Assembly (NCBI RefSeq): GCF_019285775.1
Contig: NZ_CP079105.1
Location: 682,001-746,000, forward strand
Length of the DNA: 64,000 nucleotides
Direction: 5' to 3'
From: Skermania piniformis
Lineage (GTDB): Bacteria; Actinomycetota; Actinomycetes; Mycobacteriales; Mycobacteriaceae
In this document: positions 34,264-42,372 of the stretch, piece by piece
How the letters are laid out: each line of letters begins with the position of its first letter
Numbering within the stretch: the first letter of the stretch is position 1
Notes under the pieces: model-generated
The model's input: only the letters and a program-made list of their open reading frames with translations
The model's database searches: none
Told to the model about the DNA's origin: nothing
Position numbers and translations under genes: made by a program

Positions 34264-34274
34264 TCATAATATGA
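34264..34274. promoter_or_regulatory. Palindrome between molybdoenzyme and TetR genes
   Basis: TCATAATATGA, an 11-bp perfect palindrome about midway between the divergent starts (34243 and 34298), probably the TetR operator. On the minus strand CATACT (34256-34251) lies 13 bases before the molybdoenzyme ATG, a possible leaderless promoter. Confidence 0.5.
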
Positions 34275-34297
34275 AACAAGTGTGACGAGGAGGCGGC

Positions 34298-34864
34298 GTG
34301 GGTCGCGCGGATACCAAACAGCGAATGATCGCCGGCGCGGTCGCGCTGCTGCGCGAGCAGGGGGTGTCCGGGGTGACCATCGACGCCGTCCTGGCCCGGA
34401 GCGGAGCTCCGCGCGGATCGGTCTACCACCACTTCCCGGGCGGCCGGGACGAACTGGTGCGGACGGCCGGACAGGCCGCCGCCGAGTACATCACCGATAC
34501 CATTCGCGACCTGGCCGCTGCGTCCGGTCCGACCGCGGTGCTCACCCGATTCGCCGAGTTCTGGCTGACCGCGCTGGAGACCACCGACTACCGCGCCGGC
34601 TGCCCGGTGGTGGCGCTCACCCTCGGCGAACGACCCGAGCTGGACGGGGTCGCCGAGCTGGTCCGGACGACGTTTGCCGAGTGGCGGACCCAGCTGGTCG
34701 AGGTCTTGGTATCGCACGGCACACCGGCGCCGGCCGCCGCCGCGCGGGCCACCGTTGCGGTGGCCGCGTTCGAGGGCGCGCTGATCCTGTGCCGGGCCGA
34801 GCGCAGCGGTGAACCGCTGCGCCAGGTGACCGACTATCTGATCGAGTTGTTCGGGACGCCATGA
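34298..34864 (+). CDS. TetR-family transcriptional regulator
   Basis: A 188-residue regulator. The N-terminal helix-turn-helix is VTIDAVLARSGAPRGSVYHHF, the usual TetR form, followed by GGRDELV and the helical ligand/dimer domain (LTRFAEFWLTALETTDYRAG CPVVALTL, typical of the LmrA/YxaF-like group). GTG at 34298 with a strong GAGGAGG ribosome site. Divergent from the molybdoenzyme operon with a palindrome between, so it likely represses that operon and itself. Ligand unknown. Confidence 0.92.
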   Translation: MGRADTKQRMIAGAVALLREQGVSGVTIDAVLARSGAPRGSVYHHFPGGRDELVRTAGQAAAEYITDTIRDLAAASGPTAVLTRFAEFWLTALETTDYRAGCPVVALTLGERPELDGVAELVRTTFAEWRTQLVEVLVSHGTPAPAAAARATVAVAAFEGALILCRAERSGEPLRQVTDYLIELFGTP

Positions 34865-34883
34865 GGTTCCGGTCGTGCGCCGG

Positions 34884-36020
34884 TTATCGGCCGACCCCGG
34901 TGGGGGCGAGCGCGCGGGCCGGTTCGACCAGGTGATGCGGTGCGTTCGGCCCGGCTGCGACCAGCGTGCGATGGGTCGGCGGGTCGCTCGGCACGTGCGC
35001 CGGCCGCCGCCGCTCGAACTCCTTGCGGAGCACCGGAACCACCTCGCGGCCGAGGATCTCGAGCTGCTCCTCCACGACCTCGATCGGTAGGCCGGCATGG
35101 TCGAGCAGGAACAGCTGCCGTTGGTAGTCGCCGGCGTAGTCGGCGAAGCCGAGCGTCCGCTCGATCACCTGGTCCGGCGTACCGACGGTCAGCGGGGTCG
35201 ACTCGGTGAACTCCTCCAGCGACGGTCCGTGCCCGTACACCGGTGCATTGTCGAAGTACGGCCGGAAGAACCGTTTGGCCGCGGCTTCGGTTTCGGCCAT
35301 GAACACCTGGCCGCCGAGCCCGACGATCGCCTGGTCGGCTCCGCCGTGTCCGTAGTGCTCGAACCGCTCGCGGTACCGCCGCACCATCTGTTCGGTGTGC
35401 TCGATGTTCCAGAAGATGTTGTTGTGGAAGAACCCGTCGCCGTAGTACCCCGCCTGCTCGGCGATCTCCGGCGAGCGGATCGAGCCGTGCCAGACGAACG
35501 GCGGGGTGCCGTCCAGCGGCGCCGGTGTCGCGGTGAAGCCCTGCAACGGAGTGCGATACCGGCCGCTCCAGTCGACGACCGGTTCCCGCCAGAGCCGGCG
35601 CAACAGGTGGTAGTTCTCCACGGCGAGCGGCAGTCCTTCTCGGGCGTCCTTGCCGAACCACGGATACACCGGGCCGGTGTTGCCGCGGCCCAGCATCAGA
35701 TCGACCCGGCCACCGGACAGATGCTGCAGCGTCGCGTAGTCCTCGGCGATCTTCACCGGGTCGTTGGTGGTGATCAGGGTGGTCGCGGTGGACAGCTGCA
35801 GCTTCTCGGTGCGGGCGGCGATCCAGCCGAGCAGGGTGGTCGGTGAGGACGGCACGAACGGTGGATTGTGGTGTTCGCCGGTAGCGAACACGTCCAGGCC
35901 GACTTCCTCGGCTTTGAGCGCGATTCGCAGCATCGCCCGGAGCCGTTCGGCCTCGGTGGGAGCGGTCGCAGTGGTCGGGTCGACGGTAACGTCGCCCACG
36001 GTGAATACGCCGAACTGCAT
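34884..36020 (-). CDS. LLM-class flavin-dependent oxidoreductase
   Basis: A 378-residue luciferase-like monooxygenase (TIM barrel using reduced FMN or F420). Landmarks: ALKAEEVGLDVFATGEHHNP, the non-prolyl segment TATTLITTNDPVKIAEDYAT, LSGGRVDLMLGRGNTGPVYPW and PFVWHGSIRSPEIAEQAGYY. The ATG at 36020 has a GGGAG ribosome site. A TTGAA-N2-TTCAA palindrome lies just upstream, suggesting control by a MarR- or HxlR-type regulator not encoded next door. Substrate unknown. The gene ends 20 bases after the convergent tetR stop. Confidence 0.92.
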   Translation of the reverse strand: MQFGVFTVGDVTVDPTTATAPTEAERLRAMLRIALKAEEVGLDVFATGEHHNPPFVPSSPTTLLGWIAARTEKLQLSTATTLITTNDPVKIAEDYATLQHLSGGRVDLMLGRGNTGPVYPWFGKDAREGLPLAVENYHLLRRLWREPVVDWSGRYRTPLQGFTATPAPLDGTPPFVWHGSIRSPEIAEQAGYYGDGFFHNNIFWNIEHTEQMVRRYRERFEHYGHGGADQAIVGLGGQVFMAETEAAAKRFFRPYFDNAPVYGHGPSLEEFTESTPLTVGTPDQVIERTLGFADYAGDYQRQLFLLDHAGLPIEVVEEQLEILGREVVPVLRKEFERRRPAHVPSDPPTHRTLVAAGPNAPHHLVEPARALAPTGVGR

Positions 36021-36047
36021 GATCTTTCATCTCCCGTTGGTCGGTAT

Positions 36048-36059
36048 TTGAACTTTCAA
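36048..36059. promoter_or_regulatory. TTGAA-N2-TTCAA palindrome upstream of the LLM gene
   Basis: TTGAACTTTCAA, a 12-bp palindrome 28-39 bases upstream of the LLM start codon, at the position expected for an operator overlapping the promoter. Confidence 0.5.
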
Positions 36060-36220
36060 TCAACGACAACAGGTATGCGTGTCCGACTGTTCCCGGCCGG
36101 TTCGGTGGCGGCGCCGGTCGGTGGGGTGCGGTAGCGTCGCGCCGAACCAATTGCCCGGATCGCGTGCCCCGAATCGATGTCGGATGCGACGATCATGCTT
36201 CAGTCGAAAACGGAGACTGC

Positions 36221-36724
36221 ATGATGCGTTCCCCCGTACCCTCCCGGTGGTTGTCCGCTGCGCTGGTCGGCTTTGCGGTCGCGCTGGTCCCGACGGCGGC
36301 CGCCGCCACGACCCCGGCCGATTCCTCGGTCACCTTCGCGCTGCGGGCCAGCGGTGCGCCGGTGGTGGTGATCGACGGCAAGCTGTTCGCCGATCCGACC
36401 GGCACGCGAGAACCCGCGACGTTCCAGTTCGCCACCGTCGCCACCGGAACGCAGCTGCGCAGTCCGGACACCGGTCAAGCGGTATGTCCCGGAGCAAATG
36501 ACCAACTTCAGCTGTGTCCGGTCGGCAACGCTAAGACCGTGTGGGATGTCAGCCGCTCGGAGGCCAACGGCGGGCGCGAACCCGGCGTCGCGTTGCGGCT
36601 GCAGGGGACACCGCAGTTCGCCGGACGTGCCCTGGTCGAGGATCGCAGCCTGCTGCCGAAGCCGATCGTGCTCCGCGGTCCGGTGATGCCGGGTCAGTTG
36701 TTCGAGCTGCGCGCAGCCGACTGA
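36221..36724 (+). CDS. Small secreted protein, function unknown
   Basis: A 167-residue protein with a clear Sec signal peptide: basic start MMRSPVPSRW, hydrophobic LSAALVGFAVALVP, then TAAAATTPA, where cleavage after an Ala is likely near residue 27. The mature part (about 140 residues) is beta-rich, has two Cys (VCPGANDQLQLCPVG) that could form a disulphide, and belongs to no family I recognise. ATG at 36221 with GGAG 6 bases upstream is preferred over an open extension. Its 3' end overlaps the convergent menE gene by 31 bases. Confidence 0.72.
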   Translation: MMRSPVPSRWLSAALVGFAVALVPTAAAATTPADSSVTFALRASGAPVVVIDGKLFADPTGTREPATFQFATVATGTQLRSPDTGQAVCPGANDQLQLCPVGNAKTVWDVSRSEANGGREPGVALRLQGTPQFAGRALVEDRSLLPKPIVLRGPVMPGQLFELRAAD

Positions 36725-37914
36725 TAGAATCGGGCGCGCAACGCCGCTCGGTCGACCTTGCCGGGCCCGCGCAGCGGCAGCTCGTCGAGCAGGAACACTT
36801 CGCGGGGTGCAGCGGTCGGGCCCAGCGCGGCGGCCACATGTGCGCGAACCGCCGGGAGATCGGCCGGACCGTGCGGTACCACTGCGGTCACATCGTGCGG
36901 TACCACCGCGGTCACATCCTGCGGTACCACCGCAGCTACCACCCGCTCGCCCAGCCGGTCGTCGGGTAGGCCGAAGACGGCACATTCCCGGACCGCCGGA
37001 TGCAGCATCAGCACCGCTTCCACCACGTGCGGTAGCACGGTGAGCCCGCCGGTGGAGACGGCTTCGTCGAGGCGACCGAGTACCTGCAGGATCCCGTCGT
37101 CGATCCGGCCCAGATCGTCGGTGCGGTACCAGCCCGGCTCGGCGAAGGCCGGATGTCCCGGCCGGCCCCGGTAACCCAGCGCGACCGTGGCGCCGCCGAG
37201 CACGACCCGGCCGTCGTCGATCCGTACCTGTACCCCGTCCAGCGGCACGCCGTCGTAGACGCAGCCGCCACAGGTCTCGCTCATTCCGTAGGTCCGGACC
37301 ACCGCGACCTCGGCGGCGAGCGCCCGTTCCAGCAGTGGACGCGGCGTGGCTGCGCCGCCGACCAGCACGGCATCCAACCCGGCGAGCGCGGCCCGGGCAG
37401 CGGGATGGTTCAGCGCCTTGATCAGCTGGGTGGGCACCAGCGAGGTGTATCGCCGCGGTCCGGGCATCTGCGATACCGCGGTGGCGAACGCGGCCGGGTC
37501 GAAGCCCGCGGCAACATCCAGCACGGTCGGGGTGGTTCCGGCGGCCAGGCTGCGGAGGAGTACCTGCAGGCCGGCGATGTGGTGCGCGGGGAGTGCGAGC
37601 AGCCAGTGGCCCGATCCGCCCAGTCGGGCGTGCGTGGCGGCCGCGCCGGCGCGTAGTCCGGCCGCGGTGAGCAGTGCGCCTTTCGGCGTGCCGGTGGTGC
37701 CCGAGGTGGCGACCACCAACGCCACCCGGTCGTCGATCGGTTTCCCCGGATCCAGCGTGTCGAGCAGCAGGTTGCGGGCGCGGGGATCGTCCGCCGGAAC
37801 CGGCAACAACGCGGGCCCCGCCCCGGCCAGCGCGGCCGCCAGCGCGGGCAGGATCGAATGCACGGCCGGCCCGGTCGGGATCGGGAGGGGCTGCAGGGTG
37901 CGGGGCCCGGTCAC
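36694..37914 (-). CDS. menE: o-succinylbenzoate--CoA ligase MenE
   Basis: A 406-residue acyl-adenylating enzyme making o-succinylbenzoyl-CoA for menaquinone. ANL motifs: VATSGTTGTPKGALLT (P-loop), RTYGMSETCGGCVYDG, GWYRTDDLGRID and, near the C-terminus, LRGPGKVDRAAL with the catalytic Lys. Shorter than most MenE, as usual in actinobacteria. GTG at 37914 overlaps the DUF3349 stop by 4 bases. The C-terminal domain carries a 24-bp tandem repeat giving DVTAVVPH repeats in a surface loop. Gene order menE-DUF3349-membrane protein-pitA matches M. tuberculosis. Confidence 0.95.
   Translation of the reverse strand: MTGPRTLQPLPIPTGPAVHSILPALAAALAGAGPALLPVPADDPRARNLLLDTLDPGKPIDDRVALVVATSGTTGTPKGALLTAAGLRAGAAATHARLGGSGHWLLALPAHHIAGLQVLLRSLAAGTTPTVLDVAAGFDPAAFATAVSQMPGPRRYTSLVPTQLIKALNHPAARAALAGLDAVLVGGAATPRPLLERALAAEVAVVRTYGMSETCGGCVYDGVPLDGVQVRIDDGRVVLGGATVALGYRGRPGHPAFAEPGWYRTDDLGRIDDGILQVLGRLDEAVSTGGLTVLPHVVEAVLMLHPAVRECAVFGLPDDRLGERVVAAVVPQDVTAVVPHDVTAVVPHGPADLPAVRAHVAAALGPTAAPREVFLLDELPLRGPGKVDRAALRARFYQSAARSSNN
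36871..36930. repeat. 24-bp tandem repeat inside menE
   Basis: Two near-identical 24-bp units (36871-36894, 36895-36918) and a third half unit, each starting with a variant of GTGCGGTACCAC. On the minus strand they encode DVTAVVPH-type octapeptide repeats, inserted before DLPAVRAHVAAAL. In frame. Confidence 0.9.
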
Positions 37915-38237
37915 CCCGCGGCCGGATCGACGGTGTCTTCGGGACCGGTGTCCTCCGGAACCCAGCCGACCGCGATCAGCCGCTCCCGGACCCGTTGCAT
38001 GTCCCCTTCCAGCGGCATGTCGTCGAGCACCTTGGTGATCAGCACGCCGATGTCGGCCTTTTCGACCGGCAGCACCCCATCGTCGACCAGGTCGGCGGCA
38101 ACCTGGCGAACTTCGTCCTCGGTGAGCCGTCGACGCAGCAGGGCCAGCAACGGTATGTAGTCGTTGGTCGGCACCCCGTTCGGGTAGCCGGCTCGCAGCC
38201 AACCGACGATGCTGCTCAAGAACCCTGGAACTGCCAT
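37911..38237 (-). CDS. DUF3349 protein (copy 1)
   Basis: A 108-residue protein of the DUF3349 family (M. tuberculosis Rv0543c type): FLSSIVGWLRAGYPNGVPTNDYIPLLALLRRRLTEDEV is the family signature. Small helical protein of unknown function confined mainly to Mycobacteriales and always near menE/pitA. ATG 38237 gives the usual N-terminus although the frame continues upstream. It is a paralogue of the next gene upstream. Confidence 0.88.
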   Translation of the reverse strand: MAVPGFLSSIVGWLRAGYPNGVPTNDYIPLLALLRRRLTEDEVRQVAADLVDDGVLPVEKADIGVLITKVLDDMPLEGDMQRVRERLIAVGWVPEDTGPEDTVDPAAG

Positions 38238-38316
38238 TCGGCTGATTATCCTCCAGATGGGCGGATGGCGGGCAGGCGATCGCCGTCCCGGCGGACGCTC
38301 GTAACGGTGCGCTCGG

Positions 38317-38637
38317 TCAGCCGTCGACCAGGTTCGCCAGTGGCCAACCGCCGGCCGCGAGCCGCGACGCAACCCGCCGCACGTCGTCGTCCCCGGGCCG
38401 CTCGCGGGCGAGATCGTGGATCGCTTGTTCGATGTCGCTGCGGTCGATGCCGGTGCCCCGGCCGGTCGCCTCGGTCATCAGCTGCTCGGTGATCCGGTCG
38501 ACCTCGGTCTCGGTGAGCCGGCGGTGCAATACCGCGTACAACGCGACGTGATCTTCGCGCGGAATGCCCTGGGGATAGCCGGCGCGTAGCCAGTCGAGCA
38601 CTGATTCGAGGATGGACTTGTTCGATGCTGCAGTCAC
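38317..38637 (-). CDS. DUF3349 protein (copy 2)
   Basis: A 106-residue DUF3349 protein (ILESVLDWLRAGYPQGIPREDHVALYAVLHRRLTETEV) from a GTG at 38637. About half its positions match copy 1 by eye, with the pattern WLRAGYPxGxP and RRLTExEV shared, so this is a tandem duplication that has diverged. The C-terminal half differs (DIEQAIHDLARERPGDDDVR). Lies 10 bases from the membrane-protein gene and is likely cotranscribed with pitA. Function unknown. Confidence 0.87.
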   Translation of the reverse strand: MTAASNKSILESVLDWLRAGYPQGIPREDHVALYAVLHRRLTETEVDRITEQLMTEATGRGTGIDRSDIEQAIHDLARERPGDDDVRRVASRLAAGGWPLANLVDG

Positions 38638-38647
38638 GGGAAACCTT

Positions 38648-38932
38648 TCAGGCGCCGAAGATATGGATGCCCAGCCGCGAGGCGAGGAAGCCCTTCGCGA
38701 TGAAGAGGATGCCCACGACGACGGAGCCGACGACGAGTGCGAAGCAGAGGTACGCCGCAGCCGTTGCGGCCAGGTTGCGTTCCGCGGTCCGGGTACCGTC
38801 CGGCGCGATCGCGTACTCCTCCGACCAGAACCGGATGCCGAAGGCGAAGATCGCCGGGAGGCCGGCGCCGAGGACGAGGCCGGCCAGGGTGACCTTCCAG
38901 AGCCCGGACAGATTGGCGACGAGGGTGTGCAC
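38648..38932 (-). CDS. Small two-helix membrane protein beside pitA
   Basis: A 94-residue membrane protein (M. tuberculosis Rv0544c position) with two hydrophobic helices: LAGLVLGAGLPAIFAFGIRFW and AAAYLCFALVVGSVVVGILFIA, joined by a charged loop. The GTG at 38932 has GGAGA 6 bases upstream. It sits 8 bases after pitA, so it is probably cotranslated with the phosphate transporter and may be an accessory subunit. That role is inference from conserved neighbourhood. Confidence 0.82.
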   Translation of the reverse strand: MHTLVANLSGLWKVTLAGLVLGAGLPAIFAFGIRFWSEEYAIAPDGTRTAERNLAATAAAYLCFALVVGSVVVGILFIAKGFLASRLGIHIFGA

Positions 38933-38940
38933 AAGATCTC

Positions 38941-40131
38941 CTAGACGCTGCTTGCGGTCGGGCTGGACTTCCGGTCGGATGCCGGCGCCAGGCCGTCGTC
39001 CCAGTCGTCGTTGACGTTGTCGTGGTCGATCGGCGTCCGCCGCGAGTGCAGGTACATGTAGCCGGCGAGCGCGATCAGGATCGCGAACACCACCAGCACG
39101 CCGGCCAAGCCGCCGATCGCGTGGGCCAGTGCCCAGCAGACGGCGCCGACGATGCCGGCCAGTGGCAGGGTGAGCAGCCAGGCGACGGCCATCCGGCCCA
39201 TGACGCCCCAGCGCACCTCGGCGCCGGGTCGGCCGATGCCGGCGCCGAGGATCGAGCCGGTCGCGGTCTGCGTGGTCGACAGCGGCAGGCCGAAGTGTGC
39301 GGAGGTCAGGATGATCGCAGCGGACGACGATTCGGCGGCGAAGCCCTGCGGGGATTCGATCTCCACCAGGCCCTTGCCCATGGTCCGGATGATCCGCCAG
39401 CCGCCGAGGTAGGTGCCGGCCGCGATCGCGATCGCGCAGGCCAGCATCACCCAGAACGGCATTTCGGTGTCCTTGCCCAGGCTGCCGTAGGCGACCAGGG
39501 ACAGGAAGATGATCCCCATCGTCTTCTGCGCATCGTTGGTGCCGTGAGCGAGCGAGACCAACGACGCCGAACCGATCTGGCCCCAACGGAATCCGGTGGT
39601 GACCTGCTGATGGCGGGCGCGTCGGGTGATTCGGTACACCAGCCAGGTGCCCAGGGCCGCGACCAGGCCGGCGACCACCGGCGCCAGCACCGCCGGCACG
39701 ATGATCTTGTTGACCACGCCGCTGCTGCCGTCGGCCCAGATCACCCCGCTCCAGCCCAGAGCTGCGATGGTGGCGCCGATCAGGCCGCCGAACAACGCGT
39801 GCGACGAGCTGGACGGAAGACCGAACAGCCAGGTCAGCAGATTCCACAGGATGCCGCCGACCAGTCCGGCGAATACGATGACCAGCAGATCCTGTCCCGC
39901 CACCTTGTCCAGGTGGACGATGCCCTTCGCGACCGTGGCGGCGACCTCGACCGAGAGAAACGCGCCGAGCAGGTTGAGGATGGCGGACAGCCCTACCGCG
40001 ACCTTCGGCTTGAGGGCGCCGGTAGCGATGGAGGTGGCCATCGCATTCGCGGTGTCGTGGAAGCCGTTGGTGAAGTCGAACGCCAAGGCGGTGACGATGA
40101 CGATCAGAAGAACGAGAAATTCAGCGCTCAC
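38941..40131 (-). CDS. pitA: Low-affinity inorganic phosphate transporter PitA
   Basis: A 396-residue PiT-family permease that imports metal-phosphate with protons. Both signature repeats are visible: ALAFDFTNGFHDTANAMATS near the N-terminus and SASLVSLAHGTNDAQKTMGI in the second half, plus SSSHALFGGLIGA and GLPLSTTQTATGSILGAGIG. About ten membrane helices and a charged C-terminus. GTG 40131 with GAGGG upstream gives the typical periplasmic start; the frame extends further. First gene of the pitA-membrane protein-DUF3349 unit. Confidence 0.95.
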   Translation of the reverse strand: MSAEFLVLLIVIVTALAFDFTNGFHDTANAMATSIATGALKPKVAVGLSAILNLLGAFLSVEVAATVAKGIVHLDKVAGQDLLVIVFAGLVGGILWNLLTWLFGLPSSSSHALFGGLIGATIAALGWSGVIWADGSSGVVNKIIVPAVLAPVVAGLVAALGTWLVYRITRRARHQQVTTGFRWGQIGSASLVSLAHGTNDAQKTMGIIFLSLVAYGSLGKDTEMPFWVMLACAIAIAAGTYLGGWRIIRTMGKGLVEIESPQGFAAESSSAAIILTSAHFGLPLSTTQTATGSILGAGIGRPGAEVRWGVMGRMAVAWLLTLPLAGIVGAVCWALAHAIGGLAGVLVVFAILIALAGYMYLHSRRTPIDHDNVNDDWDDGLAPASDRKSSPTASSV

Positions 40132-40236
40132 GCCCTCAGTGTGGGTGTCGAGGTCGGCGAACGCTAGTGGCGGAAACAATATTTGGCCCAGCGTGCGGAA
40201 GGTACGGCAGCCGTTGGTCAAACGTTCATCTGCTGG

Positions 40237-40638
40237 TTACCCGGCCGAGTCCGGTGGCCGGTTATCGCACCGCATCGGATGGTCTGCCGGTACGTCGACG
40301 AGCACGATCGGCGTGCCGTCCGGATCGGTCAACCACATCTCGCGCAGCCCCCACGGCTCGGTCCGCGGCGGGCGGTCGATCGCCACCCCGCGGGCGGCCA
40401 ACTCGGCGGCAGCGGCGATCACGTCACGCACCTGCAGCCAGAGCGCTCCGGCGAACGGGGTCGCCGGCTCGGCTCGGGTCCCGTGCTCGGTCACCTCGAT
40501 CAGCGACTGGCCGGCGAAGAATACGGTGCCGCCGGGGTATTCGCGGGCGATCGCCAGGCCGAGCAGGTCCCGATAGAAGCCGAGCGTGCAGACATAGTCG
40601 TTGGGGCGCAATATGATTCGGCTCGCGAGAACGTCCAT
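40237..40638 (-). CDS. VOC-family protein (Rv0546c position)
   Basis: A 133-residue vicinal-oxygen-chelate protein: MDVLASRIILRPNDYVCTLGF, FYRDLLGLAIAREYP, then WLQVRDVIAAAAELAARGVA and LREMWLTDPDGTPIVLVDVP. The position between menB and pitA is conserved in Mycobacteriales. Possible metal ligands are Glu in SLIEVTEHG and the Glu/His of other strands, but the enzyme type cannot be read. Located 34 bases downstream of menB on the same strand, so possibly cotranscribed. Confidence 0.87.
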   Translation of the reverse strand: MDVLASRIILRPNDYVCTLGFYRDLLGLAIAREYPGGTVFFAGQSLIEVTEHGTRAEPATPFAGALWLQVRDVIAAAAELAARGVAIDRPPRTEPWGLREMWLTDPDGTPIVLVDVPADHPMRCDNRPPDSAG

Positions 40639-40672
40639 GTCGGCTTTCGGTGGTCGGGTCGGCAGTACCAGC

Positions 40673-41578
40673 TCAGTAGTACCAGGGATAGGGCGACCAG
40701 TCCGGCGGCCGCTTCTCCAGGAACGCGTCGCGACCTTCCACCGCCTCGTCGGTCATGTACGCCAGCCGGGTTGCCTCACCGGCGAACAACTGCTGGCCGA
40801 CCAGGCCGTCGTCGGGGAGGTTGAACGCGTACTTGAGCATTCGTTGGGCCTGCGGCGACTTCGCGTTGATGTCGGCCGCCCAGCGCAGCGCCTCGTTCTC
40901 CAGCTCGTCGTGATCGACCACCGCGTTCACCGCGCCCATCCGGTGCATGTCCTCGGCGGTGTAGGTCCGCCCGAGGAAGAAGATCTCCCGGGCAAACTTC
41001 TGGCCCACCAGCTTTGCCAGATAAGCGCTGCCGTAGCCGCCGTCGAAACTGCCCACGTCGGCGTCGGTCTGTTTGAACCGGGCGTGCTGCCGGCTGGCCA
41101 GGGTCAGATCGCACACCACGTGCAGGCTGTGCCCGCCGCCCGCGGCCCATCCGTTGACCAGACAGATGACCACCTTCGGCATGAACCGGATCAGGCGCTG
41201 CACTTCCAGGATGTGCAGCCGGCCGGCGCGCGCGCGATCCACCGTCTCGGCGGTCTCGCCGCTGGCGTACTGGTAGCCGCTGCGACCGCGGATGCGTTGG
41301 TCACCGCCGGAGCAGAAGGCCCAACCGCCGTCTTTCGGGCTCGGTCCGTTACCGGTCAGCAGGACCGCCCCGACGGAGGGGGTCTGCCGGGCGTGATCGA
41401 GCACCCGGTACAGCTCGTCGACGGTGTGCGGCCGGAAGGCATTGCGCACCTCCGGCCGATCGAAGGCGACGCGGACGGTGCCCGGTGCCGAGTTGTCGGC
41501 GACCTGCCGGTGATAGGTGAGGTCGGTGAGGTCGTCGAAACCGGGAACGGTCTGCCAGCGCTGCGGATCGAAGGTCAC
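40673..41578 (-). CDS. menB: 1,4-dihydroxy-2-naphthoyl-CoA synthase MenB
   Basis: A 301-residue crotonase-fold enzyme that cyclises o-succinylbenzoyl-CoA to 1,4-dihydroxy-2-naphthoyl-CoA. Landmarks: GWAFCSGGDQRIRGRSGYQY, CLVNGWAAGGGHSLHVVCDL (oxyanion hole), DADVGSFDGGYGSAYLAKLV with the catalytic Asp, and the C-terminal EKRPPDWSPYPWYY. GTG 41578 gives the familiar start (FDPQRWQTVPGFDDLTDLTY); minus-strand TAGGGT (41591-41586) lies 13 bases upstream. Divergent from a thioesterase gene. Confidence 0.96.
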   Translation of the reverse strand: MTFDPQRWQTVPGFDDLTDLTYHRQVADNSAPGTVRVAFDRPEVRNAFRPHTVDELYRVLDHARQTPSVGAVLLTGNGPSPKDGGWAFCSGGDQRIRGRSGYQYASGETAETVDRARAGRLHILEVQRLIRFMPKVVICLVNGWAAGGGHSLHVVCDLTLASRQHARFKQTDADVGSFDGGYGSAYLAKLVGQKFAREIFFLGRTYTAEDMHRMGAVNAVVDHDELENEALRWAADINAKSPQAQRMLKYAFNLPDDGLVGQQLFAGEATRLAYMTDEAVEGRDAFLEKRPPDWSPYPWYY

Positions 41579-41585
41579 CCGCTGC

Positions 41586-41679
41586 ACCCTACGCAGACCC
41601 GGGGCGACCCCACGCCGACCCGGCGCGCCGGGGGCCGCGACGCGATCTGTTCTGACGCCGTACATCGACGCGATAGTGT
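41586..41679. promoter_or_regulatory. Divergent leaderless promoters, menB / thioesterase
   Basis: TAGGGT on the minus strand (41591-41586), 13 bases before the menB GTG, and TAGTGT on the plus strand (41674-41679), exactly 12 bases before the thioesterase ATG at 41686. Confidence 0.55.
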
Positions 41680-41685
41680 GCGGGC

Positions 41686-42351
41686 ATGACGGATCAGGTC
41701 GACGACGACCTCGACTCGGCGGCCGTAACCGGTTCGTCGGCTGTCGGGCGCCGGGGTGGCTTCCCCAAACTGCGGATGCAGGCCGCCGATACCGGACCCG
41801 ACTTCGGCCCGTTCATCGAGGCGATGCGCACCCTGCAAGACCTGGCGGTGTCGGTGGATGCGCCGGATGAGGTCTACGGCGCGGCCCTGTCGCACGCGCA
41901 GGCGATGATCGATCTGCTCGATCCCTACCGCGCACCGGAGGGTGAGTCGCCCGCCGGGCGGGTGCTCGACCTTCCCGGCCGCGGCAGCTTGCTGATGGTG
42001 CCGTGGCAGGTCGAGTATTTCGGGCCCGATCTGGTGCGCAGCCGGGGCAGCTTCCGGCGTTATCACGTCGGCGGCAACAATGCGGTGCACGGTGGGGTGA
42101 TCCCGCTGCTCTTCGACGAGATGTTCGGCTTCACCAGTTTCATGGCGAAGCGGAGCGTCAGCCGGACCGGCTACCTGCACGTGAATTACCGCAAGGTCAC
42201 ACCGATCGACACTCCTCTGGTCGTCGAGTCCCGGGTCGACCGGATCGAGGGCCGCAAGACATTCGTGGTCGCCGAACTGCGGGACGAGGACGGAACGTTG
42301 CTGGCCGACGCCGAAGGGCTGATGATCAAGCTGCTGCCCGGACAACCCTGA
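41686..42351 (+). CDS. PaaI-type hot-dog thioesterase, candidate DHNA-CoA hydrolase
   Basis: A 221-residue protein whose C-terminal 130 residues are a PaaI-type hot-dog domain: GNNAVHGGVIPLLFDEMFGF (active-site helix), GYLHVNYRKVTPIDTPLVVE and FVVAELRDEDGTLLADAEG. The first 90 residues are an extra helical region. Lying between menB and menC it is the best candidate in the window for the thioesterase that frees 1,4-dihydroxy-2-naphthoate from CoA (MenI step), but fatty-acyl-CoA hydrolysis is equally possible on sequence alone. The leaderless promoter is shared back-to-back with menB. Confidence 0.82.
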   Translation: MTDQVDDDLDSAAVTGSSAVGRRGGFPKLRMQAADTGPDFGPFIEAMRTLQDLAVSVDAPDEVYGAALSHAQAMIDLLDPYRAPEGESPAGRVLDLPGRGSLLMVPWQVEYFGPDLVRSRGSFRRYHVGGNNAVHGGVIPLLFDEMFGFTSFMAKRSVSRTGYLHVNYRKVTPIDTPLVVESRVDRIEGRKTFVVAELRDEDGTLLADAEGLMIKLLPGQP

Positions 42352-42372
42352 GCAACCGGCAGGATCAGCAGG

